Shown: in pieces, positions 8,522 to 16,492 of the stretch | Numbering within the stretch: the first letter of the stretch is position 1 | Layout of the letters: the number at the start of each line of letters is the position of its first letter | Origin: an uncultured Paracoccaceae bacterium | Lineage (GTDB): Bacteria; Pseudomonadota; Alphaproteobacteria; Rhodobacterales; Rhodobacteraceae | Direction: 5' to 3' | NCBI GenBank assembly: GCA_937916485.1 | Contig: CALFSV010000036.1 | Span: forward strand, 62,001 to 126,000 | DNA: 64,000 nucleotides | Program-made: the position numbers and the translations under genes | Notes under the pieces: generated by a model | Database searches by the model: none | Seen by the model: only the letters and a program-made list of their open reading frames with translations | Told to the model about the DNA's origin: nothing

Positions 8522-10039
8522 TCATTCTGCCGCCTCTTTTGCCTTGGCAAAGTCATCGGGGAAATGGGTCAGGGCTGACATCACCGGAAACGGGGTGAAC
8601 CCTCCCAACGCGCAAAGAGATCCGTCCTTCATCGTCTCGCACAGATCAGTCAAAAGCGGGATCGCCGCGGCGTCGCCCCGCCCGATGCGGTCGATGGTCT
8701 CGACACCGCGCACCGCGCCGATCCGGCAGGGGGTGCACTTGCCGCAGGATTCCACCGCACAGAATTCCATCGCGAACCGCGCCATCCCCAGCATGTCCGC
8801 GGTCTCGTCAAAGACGACGACACCGGCGTGACCGATCAATCCGCCCTGACCGTCGAATTCTTCGTAGCCAAAGGGGGTATCGAACTTCGACATCGGGAAA
8901 TAGGCGCCCAGCGGGCCACCGACTTGCACAGCTTTGACCGGGCGGCCCGTGGCGGTGCCGCCGGCGATATCCTCGACGATCTCGCCCAGGGTCAGGCCAA
9001 AGGCGGTCTCGAACAGTCCGCCCTGGCGGACGTTCCCGGCGATCTGCAAAGGGATCGTGCCACGTGACCGGCCCAGACCGAAATCGCGATAGTACGCCGC
9101 CCCCTTCTCAAGGATGACCGGCACCGTCGCGAGGCTGATTACGTTATTGACGACCGTCGGCTTGCCCAGGAACCCCTCAAGGGCGGGGAGCGGCGGCTTG
9201 GCCCGCACGACGCCCCGCTTGCCTTCCAGCGAATTGAGAAGCGAGGTTTCCTCGCCGCACACATAGGCCCCGGCGCCGATCCGGATTTCCATGTCAAAGG
9301 CCCGGCCAGATCCAAGAACATCGCCCAAAAGGCCAGAGGTGCGGGCAATCTCTACCGCCTCTTGCATCACTTCGATGGCATCGGGATACTCAGACCGCAG
9401 GTAGACATAGCCCCGAGTGGCCCCGACGGCGAGGCCCGCGATGATCATCCCTTCGATCAGGGTGAAAGGGTCGCCTTCCATCAGCATCCGGTCAGCGAAA
9501 GTGCCGCTGTCGCCCTCGTCGGCATTGCACACGATGTACTTTTGCGTGGCTTCTGCACCGGCGACCGTGTTCCATTTGATCCCGGTGGGAAAGCCTGCGC
9601 CACCCCGGCCGCGCAGGCCGCTGTCGGTGACTTCGGTGACGATTTCGGCCCCGGTCATCTCCAACGCCCGGCGCAGACCGACAAGGCCGCCATGCGCCTC
9701 GTAGTCGCGCAAGCACAAAGGGTCGATGACGCCCACCCGCTGAAAGGTCAGACGGGTCTGCCGCTTCATCCAGGGCAGGTCTTCCGTTGGCCCCAGCGCC
9801 TTGTCCGAGGTGCCGTCGAGGATTGCCGGGATATCGGCGGCGGTGGCCGGGCCATAGGCCATGCGTGGCCCGTCGCCCTCCTGCACCTCGACCAAAGGCT
9901 CCAGCCAGATCATCCCGCGCGATCCGTTCCGCACGAGTTTGACATCGGGGTTGCCTGCCAGCACGGCCGCGACCGCGTCGGCCCCAAGGGCCCGGGCGGC
10001 CGCATCGCGGGGTACATAGATGGTCCGCGTGACGGTCAT
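8522..10039 (-). CDS. fdsB: NAD-dependent formate dehydrogenase, beta subunit (NADH/FMN)
   Basis: A protein of 505 residues, homologous to a fusion of a NuoE-like thioredoxin-fold domain (about the first 120 residues) and NuoF. The NADH-binding GRGGAGFPTGIKW, the FMN-site segment ADEGDSGTFADR and the 4Fe-4S cluster motif ESCGKCTPCRIG near the C-terminus are all present. It takes electrons from FdsA and reduces NAD to NADH. Its start overlaps the end of fdsG by four bases. Downstream, about 95 bases containing a repeat separate it from the DUF4287 gene. Confidence 0.96.
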   Translation of the reverse strand: MTVTRTIYVPRDAAARALGADAVAAVLAGNPDVKLVRNGSRGMIWLEPLVEVQEGDGPRMAYGPATAADIPAILDGTSDKALGPTEDLPWMKRQTRLTFQRVGVIDPLCLRDYEAHGGLVGLRRALEMTGAEIVTEVTDSGLRGRGGAGFPTGIKWNTVAGAEATQKYIVCNADEGDSGTFADRMLMEGDPFTLIEGMIIAGLAVGATRGYVYLRSEYPDAIEVMQEAVEIARTSGLLGDVLGSGRAFDMEIRIGAGAYVCGEETSLLNSLEGKRGVVRAKPPLPALEGFLGKPTVVNNVISLATVPVILEKGAAYYRDFGLGRSRGTIPLQIAGNVRQGGLFETAFGLTLGEIVEDIAGGTATGRPVKAVQVGGPLGAYFPMSKFDTPFGYEEFDGQGGLIGHAGVVVFDETADMLGMARFAMEFCAVESCGKCTPCRIGAVRGVETIDRIGRGDAAAIPLLTDLCETMKDGSLCALGGFTPFPVMSALTHFPDDFAKAKEAAE

Positions 10040-10515
10040 GCGCCTGCCTCCTCAAGGATTGCATCCAATCGGGCCTTGTCCACCCGGCCGACAACCACCC
10101 CGTCCACAAGTGCGGCGGGGCCACAGGCGCAAAGACCAAGGCAGTAGACAGGCTCAAGCGTCACCGCTCCGTCCGCGGTCGTTCCGTGCCAGTCGACACC
10201 CAGCCGCGCCTTGGCCGCATCGGCAAGGTCGTTGGCACCCATGGCCTGACAGGCCTCGGCCCGGCAAATCTTGACCACATGCCGGCCGGCGGGGGCGTCG
10301 CGGAAATCGTGATAGAAAGATACGACCCCATGCACTTCCGCAGTGGTAACGTTCAGGGCCGAAGCGATGACCGGCAAGGCGGCCTCGGGGACATGGCCGA
10401 AGGCGTGCTGGACGTCATGCAGGATGGGCAGCATCGGCCCTTCGCGCCCCAAATGCGCCGCGCAAATAGCTGACACCTGGGCAGTAAGGTCGGCGGGTGC
10501 TTGTGCGCTGTGCAT
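10036..10515 (-). CDS. fdsG: NAD-dependent formate dehydrogenase, gamma subunit (2Fe-2S)
   Basis: A protein of 159 residues. I start it at MHSAQAP (10515) because GGAGG sits eight bases before that ATG; the frame remains open to 10536. It is a NuoE-like thioredoxin-fold 2Fe-2S protein with its four cysteines in CRAEACQ and CLGLCACGPA. In the holoenzyme it forms the diaphorase part with FdsB and is also thought to pass electrons within the complex. It is the first gene of the fdsGBACD operon, and the LysR-type gene lies directly upstream in the same orientation. Confidence 0.95.
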   Translation of the reverse strand: MHSAQAPADLTAQVSAICAAHLGREGPMLPILHDVQHAFGHVPEAALPVIASALNVTTAEVHGVVSFYHDFRDAPAGRHVVKICRAEACQAMGANDLADAAKARLGVDWHGTTADGAVTLEPVYCLGLCACGPAALVDGVVVGRVDKARLDAILEEAGA

Positions 10516-10593
10516 ATCCGGGCCTCCAAAGGGCAAATCACCCGATCTTGGTGGCCAGCTTTACACCCAAATTCAATATCGAAAGTTCGTCAC

Positions 10594-10614
10594 TTGATAG
10601 TTTTTAGCTATCAA
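10594..10614. promoter_or_regulatory. Candidate LysR-type (FdsR) operator, inverted repeat
   Basis: TTGATAG and CTATCAA are perfect complements separated by seven bases, giving the ATAG-N7-CTAT (T-N11-A) layout of LysR-family boxes. The site overlaps the stop codon of the LysR gene and lies about 80-100 bases upstream of the fdsG start, the usual place for an activator site. No T-tract follows on either strand, so it is less likely to be a terminator. Binding by the neighbouring regulator is an inference. Confidence 0.5.
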
Positions 10615-11494
10615 ACTCGGCCATGCGCCGCGCTTCGAGCATAAGCGACGCAATGACAGGCGTATGCGGCTCTCGGTAAGGGGCAATCAGGCCCACGGCG
10701 TGGCGGGCATCGGGGGCCACAATCGGGATCGAGACCAGCGGGCCATTGGTCGTAAAGATTTCGGCGGCGAGTCGGGGGAGAATCGTTGCCAGCCCGCCAT
10801 GCAGGACGTGGCTGACCAGGACGATCGTTGAGTTGCTTTCGACCCTCGGGGTGACCTCAATCCCTGCTTCGGCCAGATGGCTGCCTATGATGCGCCGGTT
10901 TTGCATGTCGGGCGTCAAAAGGCACAGTGGAACCTCCCCCAGATCCCCCCAACGGACCTCTTTGCTTTTGGCAAGCGCGGCGTCCTTGTGCAGGACCAGA
11001 ACATAGCGTTCGGCATAAAGCGGGACGGTCACGACCCGGCCCAGCGGTTCATTGTCCAGATAGCTGATGCCTGCGTCGATCTGCAGATCCTCCAGCAAAT
11101 GCAAAATCTCGGTCGAGTTTGAAGACAAAACCGTAAAGTGCACATTCGGATGGGTCCGGGCAAATCCTGTCGTCAACCGGCTTACGACCGTTAGCGCGGT
11201 CGGGATTACGGCCAGCCGGACCTTGCCGGACAGGCCGGTCCGCGCCGTGCGCAGTTCTTCCTTCATCGTGCGGGTGTCGCCGACAATCTGGCGGGCCCAT
11301 TCCAAAACGCGCTTCCCCTCAGGCGTCAGCCCCTGATAGCGCGACCCGCGCAGGACCAGCATCACGCCCAGTTGCTCTTCCAGCTGCCGGATACCGGCGG
11401 AAAGGGAGGGCTGGGTGATGCCGACGGCCTCGGCGGCCTTGCCAAAGTGGCGGGCCTGGGCCAGCGCCAGGAACATTTCAAGCTTGTCGATCAT
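10604..11494 (-). CDS. fdsR: LysR-family transcriptional regulator, probable regulator of the fds operon
   Basis: A protein of 296 residues starting at MIDKLEMFLALAQ (11494), with GGAGG ten bases upstream; the longer open frame to 11575 lacks this support. Residues about 3-62 are the LysR winged helix (HFGKAAEAVGITQPSLSAGIRQLE). The remainder is the two-lobed periplasmic-binding-protein-like effector domain. It is transcribed in the same direction as fdsG, immediately upstream, and may activate the operon in response to formate as described for FdsR in other bacteria. A palindromic candidate operator overlaps its stop codon. Confidence 0.85.
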   Translation of the reverse strand: MIDKLEMFLALAQARHFGKAAEAVGITQPSLSAGIRQLEEQLGVMLVLRGSRYQGLTPEGKRVLEWARQIVGDTRTMKEELRTARTGLSGKVRLAVIPTALTVVSRLTTGFARTHPNVHFTVLSSNSTEILHLLEDLQIDAGISYLDNEPLGRVVTVPLYAERYVLVLHKDAALAKSKEVRWGDLGEVPLCLLTPDMQNRRIIGSHLAEAGIEVTPRVESNSTIVLVSHVLHGGLATILPRLAAEIFTTNGPLVSIPIVAPDARHAVGLIAPYREPHTPVIASLMLEARRMAEFDS

Positions 11495-11625
11495 GAAAAA
11501 CCTCCGGGGATCAGCGTCCAGTCTGCCCTGTTTTAGGGGGCTTGGCCATTGGCAGGGCAGGGTGATCTGGATCAAGGAAGAGGCCCCCTTGCGATGTCAG
11601 TATTGCGCCAAGACGGAGGCACATC

Positions 11626-12477
11626 ATGTCTGACAATCCCTATACAACGCTAGGCCTCACCAAGGCCGCGACCGAGGCCGAGATCAAGGCCGCCTATCGC
11701 AAGCTCGTCCGAACCTCGCATCCTGACCTGCACCCGGACGACGCGGGAGCGGAGGCGCGATTCAAAGCGATATCGGCGGCTTACGATTTACTGAAAGACC
11801 CCGAAACCCGTGGCCAGTTCTACCGGGGCGAGATTGATGCCAGCGGCGCCCCCAGACAAGAGCGCCAGTTCTATCGCGACTATGCAGGGGCGGCAGACAA
11901 CCCCTATCGGGGCGGTCCGCGTTTTGATGGTGACGATGATGCCGCCGACATCTTTGCCTCCTTCTTTCGCCAGCGTCAGCAAAGGCCAGGGCAGCAGGGT
12001 TTCTCGGCCCGTGGCAATGATCGCCGCTATTCACTCGAGGTGCCGTTTCTGGATGCGGTCAACGGGGGCAAGACCCGCATCGTCCTGCCCGGTGGCGGGG
12101 CGCTGGAAGTGGCGATCCCTCCGGGTGTTTCGGACGGTCAGACCATCCGTTTGCGCGGCAAGGGCGATCCGGGGTTCGAGGGTGGCCCACCGGGCGATGC
12201 CCTCGTGACCTTGTCTGTCCAGCCTCACATGACCTTTCAAAGGCAAGGCAACGACATCCACATCGTGCTTCCGGTGCCGTTGGACGTGGCCATTCTGGGC
12301 GGCAAGGTCGCCGTGCCGACTATTTCCGGACAGGTCCAGATGTCCATCCCGCCGGGATCAAGCTGCGGCAGGGTTCTGCGCTTGAAAGGCAAGGGGGTTC
12401 ATCCGTCGCGCGGGCCGGGGGGGATCAACTGGCCGAAGTGCGCATCATCCTACCCGATCCGATTGATCCTGACCTGA
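11626..12477 (+). CDS. cbpA: DnaJ-class co-chaperone CbpA, C-terminus frameshifted
   Basis: The protein as written has 283 residues, with a J-domain (HPD at residues 32-34), a Gly/Phe-rich linker with many Gln and Arg, and two DnaJ C-terminal beta domains (RYSLEVPFLDAVNGG onward). GGAGG precedes the ATG. After GPGG the reading frame becomes unrelated. One base missing from the run of seven G at 12417-12423 would restore the normal ending (DQLAEVRIILPDP and so on) to a TGA at 12540-12542, which overlaps the cbpM start as ATGA. CbpA stimulates DnaK and binds curved DNA. The break may be a sequencing error, a real mutation or a slippage site. Confidence 0.85.
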   Translation: MSDNPYTTLGLTKAATEAEIKAAYRKLVRTSHPDLHPDDAGAEARFKAISAAYDLLKDPETRGQFYRGEIDASGAPRQERQFYRDYAGAADNPYRGGPRFDGDDDAADIFASFFRQRQQRPGQQGFSARGNDRRYSLEVPFLDAVNGGKTRIVLPGGGALEVAIPPGVSDGQTIRLRGKGDPGFEGGPPGDALVTLSVQPHMTFQRQGNDIHIVLPVPLDVAILGGKVAVPTISGQVQMSIPPGSSCGRVLRLKGKGVHPSRGPGGINWPKCASSYPIRLILT

Positions 12478-12538
12478 CCGACGCGATCGAAGGCTGGCAG
12501 GCCAAGCGGGCCAAAACAACAGGGAAAGGGGGCCAGTC

Positions 12539-12901
12539 ATGACAAGGACCTTCAGTTTCACTCAGGTGATAGCAGCCGTTCCGCGACTGACCGAAGAGGA
12601 ATTGACCCAGTACATCGAGGCGAGCGTGGTGGTTCCGACCCTGACGGCCACGACGCAGGTCTTTTGCCACGTCGACCTCGCCCGGCTCGAGTTGCTGTGC
12701 GATCTGCGCGACGTGTTCAATCTGGACGCTAATGCCGTTCAGATGGTCGTCGGGCTGATCGACCAGTTGCATGACGCGCGGACGAGCCTCGAGGCGATCA
12801 CCGCCGCCGTGTCGGCGGAACCGGAGGAAGTTCGCCGTCGCATTGGCATTGCGGTACAGCACTGGTCCGAGGGGGCAAACCGCAGGGACGCGACTAACTA
12901 A
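12539..12901 (+). CDS. cbpM: Chaperone modulator CbpM
   Basis: A protein of 120 residues with the family layout: an N-terminal MerR-like small domain (FSFTQVIAAVPRLTEEELTQYIEA) followed by helices (ARLELLCDLRDVFNLDANAVQMVVGLID). CbpM binds the J-domain of CbpA and inhibits its co-chaperone and DNA-binding activity. Its ATG would overlap the stop of full-length cbpA, the normal arrangement for this pair. It converges with the hemerythrin gene, the two 3' ends overlapping by eight bases. Confidence 0.85.
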   Translation: MTRTFSFTQVIAAVPRLTEEELTQYIEASVVVPTLTATTQVFCHVDLARLELLCDLRDVFNLDANAVQMVVGLIDQLHDARTSLEAITAAVSAEPEEVRRRIGIAVQHWSEGANRRDATN

Positions 12902-13466
12902 GCGCGCCCGAGCCGTGCTTGAGGATGACAGGAACCACCAGTTCCTCTTCATCCAGCAGGTGGCGATCCAGAAACCCTTCCAGACGGGTCAGGTCATCGT
13001 TGAACCGACCGATGCTGCTGCCAAAGGCAATCGGATCGGACAGCCGCGACAGAATGGCGTTGGCCCCTTTGACAAAGGTGTTCAGGTGCCCGTCAATGGC
13101 GTGGTGGTCCTTGTCGAGGATTTCAAACCCTCGGGCAATCGTCGGTTCAGTCCGGGCCAGAACCGGAAAGTAGTGATGATCCTCGATCTGGTGGTGCCCA
13201 TGCAGTTCGTTGACGAACATGCCGCCGAATCGGGACAGGCGGTTGGCATAGGTCTTGGGGTCGATCTTGCGATCCGCCGCTGCCTGGGCATCGGACTGCA
13301 TGTTGGCCATGAGTTTGCGAAACATCATGTGCCGCTCCAGCCAGAAGCTGATCAGCCCGTGAAACTCGGAATGGCTTTCCCAGCTGTCGCGGGGATAGGC
13401 GGTGACCAGCACACGCAGCGCGTCGGGCAGGGCAAGGCGGGTTTCAAGGGTAATGTCTTCGGCCAT
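12894..13466 (-). CDS. Hemerythrin domain-containing protein
   Basis: A soluble protein of 190 residues. Candidate di-iron ligands are spaced along a four-helix bundle: His46, His89/His91 and Glu95 (ELHGHHQIEDHHYF), His121/His122 (DKDHHAIDGH), His169 and Glu173/174 (DRHLLDEEEL). The HHxIEDHHYFP signature is typical of bacterial hemerythrin HHE proteins, which bind O2 or NO or store iron. The gene stands alone, reading against cbpM. No signal peptide is present, so it acts in the cytoplasm. Its specific role is unknown. Confidence 0.85.
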   Translation of the reverse strand: MAEDITLETRLALPDALRVLVTAYPRDSWESHSEFHGLISFWLERHMMFRKLMANMQSDAQAAADRKIDPKTYANRLSRFGGMFVNELHGHHQIEDHHYFPVLARTEPTIARGFEILDKDHHAIDGHLNTFVKGANAILSRLSDPIAFGSSIGRFNDDLTRLEGFLDRHLLDEEELVVPVILKHGSGALS

Positions 13467-13838
13467 TGGCGATCTCCTCTACCGAGCCAGACATAACCCG
13501 TGTGGCAGGAAGGGAAAGCCGGAACAGGCAGGGCGCAACCCGGGCGCGTTGCAAACAACCATAGGGATTCGTTCCGCCAACCTGTGTTCAGGCCGGCATC
13601 ACCATATGTCAGACGTCAAAATGACGAAGTTGAGCTACAAATCGCCGATCGTGTACGCCAAATGTCAGCAAACTGACCGGCCTCCTCTTCTGCCGTAGGG
13701 TCAAGTTGCGATGTCTCTTGCCATTTCACCAAACAGGCAAAAGGATCAATCCATGCCCGCGCAACGCGCGGGACGGGCGTTGATCTGTGGCCCGGCCGCA
13801 AGGACCGCCAGCCACCAATAGCAACAGGGAGAATATAA
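13467..13838. other. Intergenic region upstream of oppA (372 bases)
   Basis: This holds the promoters of the divergent hemerythrin gene and oppABCDF, though I cannot place a convincing -35/-10 pair. Two short inverted repeats (CGTCA-AAA-TGACG near 13616-13628 and TCAG-CAAA-CTGA near 13670) could be operators. A 22-codon reading frame with its own Shine-Dalgarno sequence lies at the 3' end and is listed separately. I see nothing else of note. Confidence 0.5.
13753..13821 (+). CDS. Possible 22-codon upstream ORF before oppA
   Basis: An ATG follows AAAGGA at good spacing and opens 22 codons (MPAQRAGRALICGP and so on), ending 17 bases before oppA. A perfect hairpin, CCCGCGC-AAC-GCGCGGG at 13756-13772, lies inside its first codons. 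This arrangement could couple or restrain oppA translation. There is no homology argument, and a short frame like this can arise by chance. Confidence 0.3.
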   Translation: MPAQRAGRALICGPAARTASHQ

Positions 13839-15476
13839 ATGACAATCAAAACAACACTTATGGCGGGTACCGCCACGGCGCTTATCGCGCTTGCCGGACA
13901 GGCGATGGCCGATGCACATGCCGTCCATCCTGTCACCGGTCAGGCCCTCGCCTCCGAGCAGGTCTTTACCTACCGGGTTCTTGACGATTTCCCGTCCATC
14001 GACCCGCAGTTGATCCAGGATGTTTCGGGATCCGAAGTTGCACGCGACCTGTTCGAAGGCTTGATGAACGAAGATGCGGAAGGCAATGTGATCCCTGGCG
14101 TTGCCACTGGTTTTGAAGTGTCCGACGACGGTCTTGTTTATACCTTTACCCTTCGCGACACTGCCAAGTGGTCCAACGGCGACCCCGTCACCGCAGGTGA
14201 TTTTGTCTACGGCATTCGCCGCGCCGCAAACCCGGAAACCGCCTCTGAATATGCGTGGTTCCTCGAAGTTGCCGGCATCCTCAACGCCTCCGCCGTCACC
14301 GCTGGCGAAATGCCGCTGGAAGAGCTGGGTGTCCGGGCCATCGACGACCTGACGCTAGAAATCACCATCGACGCGCCGCGTCCGTACTTCCCGCAAACCT
14401 CGACTTTCCCCACCCTGTTCCCCGCCCACCAGGCCACGATCGAGGCCTTTGGCGACAACTGGACGGACCCGGAGAACATCGTGTCGAACGGGGCCTACAC
14501 CCTGTCCGAGTACACGCCGCAGGAAAAGCTCGTCCGCGTGCGTAACCCGATGTACTGGAACAACGACGCCACCATCATCGAGGAAGTCACCGCGCTCATC
14601 ATCAATGATGAGAACGCCGCCCTGACCCGTTATCTGGCAGGCGAGCTGAACATGACCGACATCCCCGCCGGTCAGTATCCGCGCCTGAAAGAAGAGTATC
14701 CCGATCAGGCGATCAGCTTCCCGAACTCTTGCTCTTATTACTACATGTTCAACATGTCCGACAGCGGCCCCGAGGCTCTGGCAGACGCGCGTGTGCGTCA
14801 GGCGCTAAGCCTGGCGGTCGATCGTGACATCATCGTCGAAAACGTTCTGGCCGGAGGCCAGCGTGCCGCCTACACCTTTACCCACTGGGCGATCCCAGGC
14901 TGGGAAGTGCCGGACATCCCGATGGCAACCATGACCCAGGCCGAGCGCAACGCAATGGCCGTCGAACTGCTGGCCGAAGCGGGTTATGGCACCGACAACC
15001 CACTGACGCTTGAGATTGTCTACAACACATCTGACAGCCATGCGGCTATCGCCGTTGCCGTCAGCCAGATGTGGAAGCAGACGCTGGGCGTCGAGGCCAC
15101 TTTGGCCAACCAGGAATGGGCAACCTTCCTCGACACCCGTGGTGAGCAGAATTACGAAGTAGCTCGGGGCGGCTGGTGTGCAGACTATGCAGAACCCTCC
15201 ACCTACCTCGACCTTTTCACCACCACCTCGTCTTACAACGACGGCAAATACTCCAACGCCGAAGTTGACGCGCTGATGCAAGAGGCCAAACTGGCTTCTG
15301 ATCCTCTACCGCTGTACCAGCGGGTCGAAGAGATCGCCGCCGCCGATGCTGCGATCATCCCGGTCTACCACTATGCCAGCGTTCGCATGATGAGTGAGAA
15401 CCTGGAAAACTGGCCAACCGAAAACCTGTTGCAGAACTGGTATTCGCGCGACCTCTACATCTCGGCCTCCGAGTAA
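13839..15476 (+). CDS. oppA: Peptide ABC transporter substrate-binding protein
   Basis: A protein of 545 residues. A signal peptide with a hydrophobic core (LMAGTATALIALAGQAMA) ends in a signal peptidase I site, so the mature protein is periplasmic. The body matches the SBP_bac_5 family: NEDAEGNVIPGVATGFEVSDDG, TFTLRDTAKWSNGDPVTAGDFVY and DARVRQALSLAVDRDIIVE are classic. It binds oligopeptides and delivers them to OppBC. Four transporter genes follow on the same strand. A GGGAG Shine-Dalgarno lies just upstream of the ATG. Peptide specificity cannot be deduced. Confidence 0.95.
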   Translation: MTIKTTLMAGTATALIALAGQAMADAHAVHPVTGQALASEQVFTYRVLDDFPSIDPQLIQDVSGSEVARDLFEGLMNEDAEGNVIPGVATGFEVSDDGLVYTFTLRDTAKWSNGDPVTAGDFVYGIRRAANPETASEYAWFLEVAGILNASAVTAGEMPLEELGVRAIDDLTLEITIDAPRPYFPQTSTFPTLFPAHQATIEAFGDNWTDPENIVSNGAYTLSEYTPQEKLVRVRNPMYWNNDATIIEEVTALIINDENAALTRYLAGELNMTDIPAGQYPRLKEEYPDQAISFPNSCSYYYMFNMSDSGPEALADARVRQALSLAVDRDIIVENVLAGGQRAAYTFTHWAIPGWEVPDIPMATMTQAERNAMAVELLAEAGYGTDNPLTLEIVYNTSDSHAAIAVAVSQMWKQTLGVEATLANQEWATFLDTRGEQNYEVARGGWCADYAEPSTYLDLFTTTSSYNDGKYSNAEVDALMQEAKLASDPLPLYQRVEEIAAADAAIIPVYHYASVRMMSENLENWPTENLLQNWYSRDLYISASE

Positions 15477-15499
15477 CCCTGGTCAAATCTGAACGAAAC

Positions 15500-15524
15500 G
15501 CCGCGCCCCTCTAGGGGGCGCGGC
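15500..15524 (+). terminator. Intercistronic stem-loop between oppA and oppB
   Basis: GCCGCGCCCC and GGGGCGCGGC form a perfect ten-base-pair stem with a five-base loop. No T-run follows. It is therefore better read as a partial attenuator or a 3' mRNA-stabilising hairpin, which would keep the binding protein message more abundant than that of the membrane genes, as is common in binding-protein transporters. Confidence 0.7.
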
Positions 15525-15556
15525 ACATCGTCGTATTCTAGCGGCCGGAGCCCCAC

Positions 15557-16480
15557 ATGTTCAGTTATATCATCCGCAGGCTCGTCGTCGCTGTGCCGAC
15601 GTTGCTGATCCTGATCATCATTTCCTTCGTTCTCATGTTCGCGGCCCCCGGAGGGCCCTTCACCAGCGAGCGGGCCTTGCCCGAAGCAGTGATGAACAAC
15701 GTGATGGAGCGCTACGGGCTGGATCAGCCATATTGGAAGCAGATGTTCGACTATGTGACGAACATCGTGCTGCATTTCGATTTCGGCCCTTCGTTCCAGT
15801 ATCGCGACCGCACGGTCAACGACGTGATCGCGCAGGGCTTTCCGGTGACGCTGACCTATGGCTTCTGGTCCTTTGTTGTGGCCATCGTAGTCGGCGTCAG
15901 CCTTGGAGTGGCGGCAGCCATCCGGCATAACACCTGGCTTGATTATCTGGCTGTCGGCATCTCGATCGGGGCGCAGGTGCTGCCCAACTTCGTGATGGCG
16001 CCGATCCTCTTGCTGGTCTTTACCCTTTGGTTGGGCTGGCTTCCGGGAGGGGGCTGGAACGGCGGGCAATGGAACTACGTCATCATGCCGGTCATCGCCC
16101 TGTCGACCTCCTACATGGCCTCTATCGCCCGGATCACCCGGTCCTCCATGCTCGAGGTACTCAATTCCGGCTTCATCCGGACGGCACGTGCCAAAGGGCT
16201 GCCAACCAGCCGGATCATCATCCGCCACGCGCTGAAGCCCGCCATGCTGCCGGTGCTGAGCTACCTTGGGCCAGCCTTTGTGGCGATGATCACCGGGTCG
16301 GTGGTCGTAGACGTCTATTTCTCAACCGGCGGGATCGGGCAGTTCTTCGTGAACTCTGCCTTCAACCGCGATTATTCTGTGATCATGGGGATCACCATTC
16401 TGGTGGGGGCACTCACCATCCTGTTCAACCTTCTGGTCGACATCGCCTACGCGTGGATCGACCCGAAGATCCGCTACTAG
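15557..16480 (+). CDS. oppB: Peptide ABC transporter permease OppB
   Basis: A protein of 307 residues beginning MFSYIIRRLVVAVPTLLILIIISF, the typical first membrane helix of DppB/OppB permeases. About six membrane segments are visible, with the ATPase-contacting EAA loop (YMASIARITRSSMLEVLNSGFIRTARAKGLP, in part) near residues 175-215. It forms half of the inner-membrane pore with OppC. It is the second gene of the opp operon, 80 bases after oppA, with a strong stem-loop between them. Confidence 0.95.
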   Translation: MFSYIIRRLVVAVPTLLILIIISFVLMFAAPGGPFTSERALPEAVMNNVMERYGLDQPYWKQMFDYVTNIVLHFDFGPSFQYRDRTVNDVIAQGFPVTLTYGFWSFVVAIVVGVSLGVAAAIRHNTWLDYLAVGISIGAQVLPNFVMAPILLLVFTLWLGWLPGGGWNGGQWNYVIMPVIALSTSYMASIARITRSSMLEVLNSGFIRTARAKGLPTSRIIIRHALKPAMLPVLSYLGPAFVAMITGSVVVDVYFSTGGIGQFFVNSAFNRDYSVIMGITILVGALTILFNLLVDIAYAWIDPKIRY

Positions 16481-16492
16481 GAGGGGCCAGAG

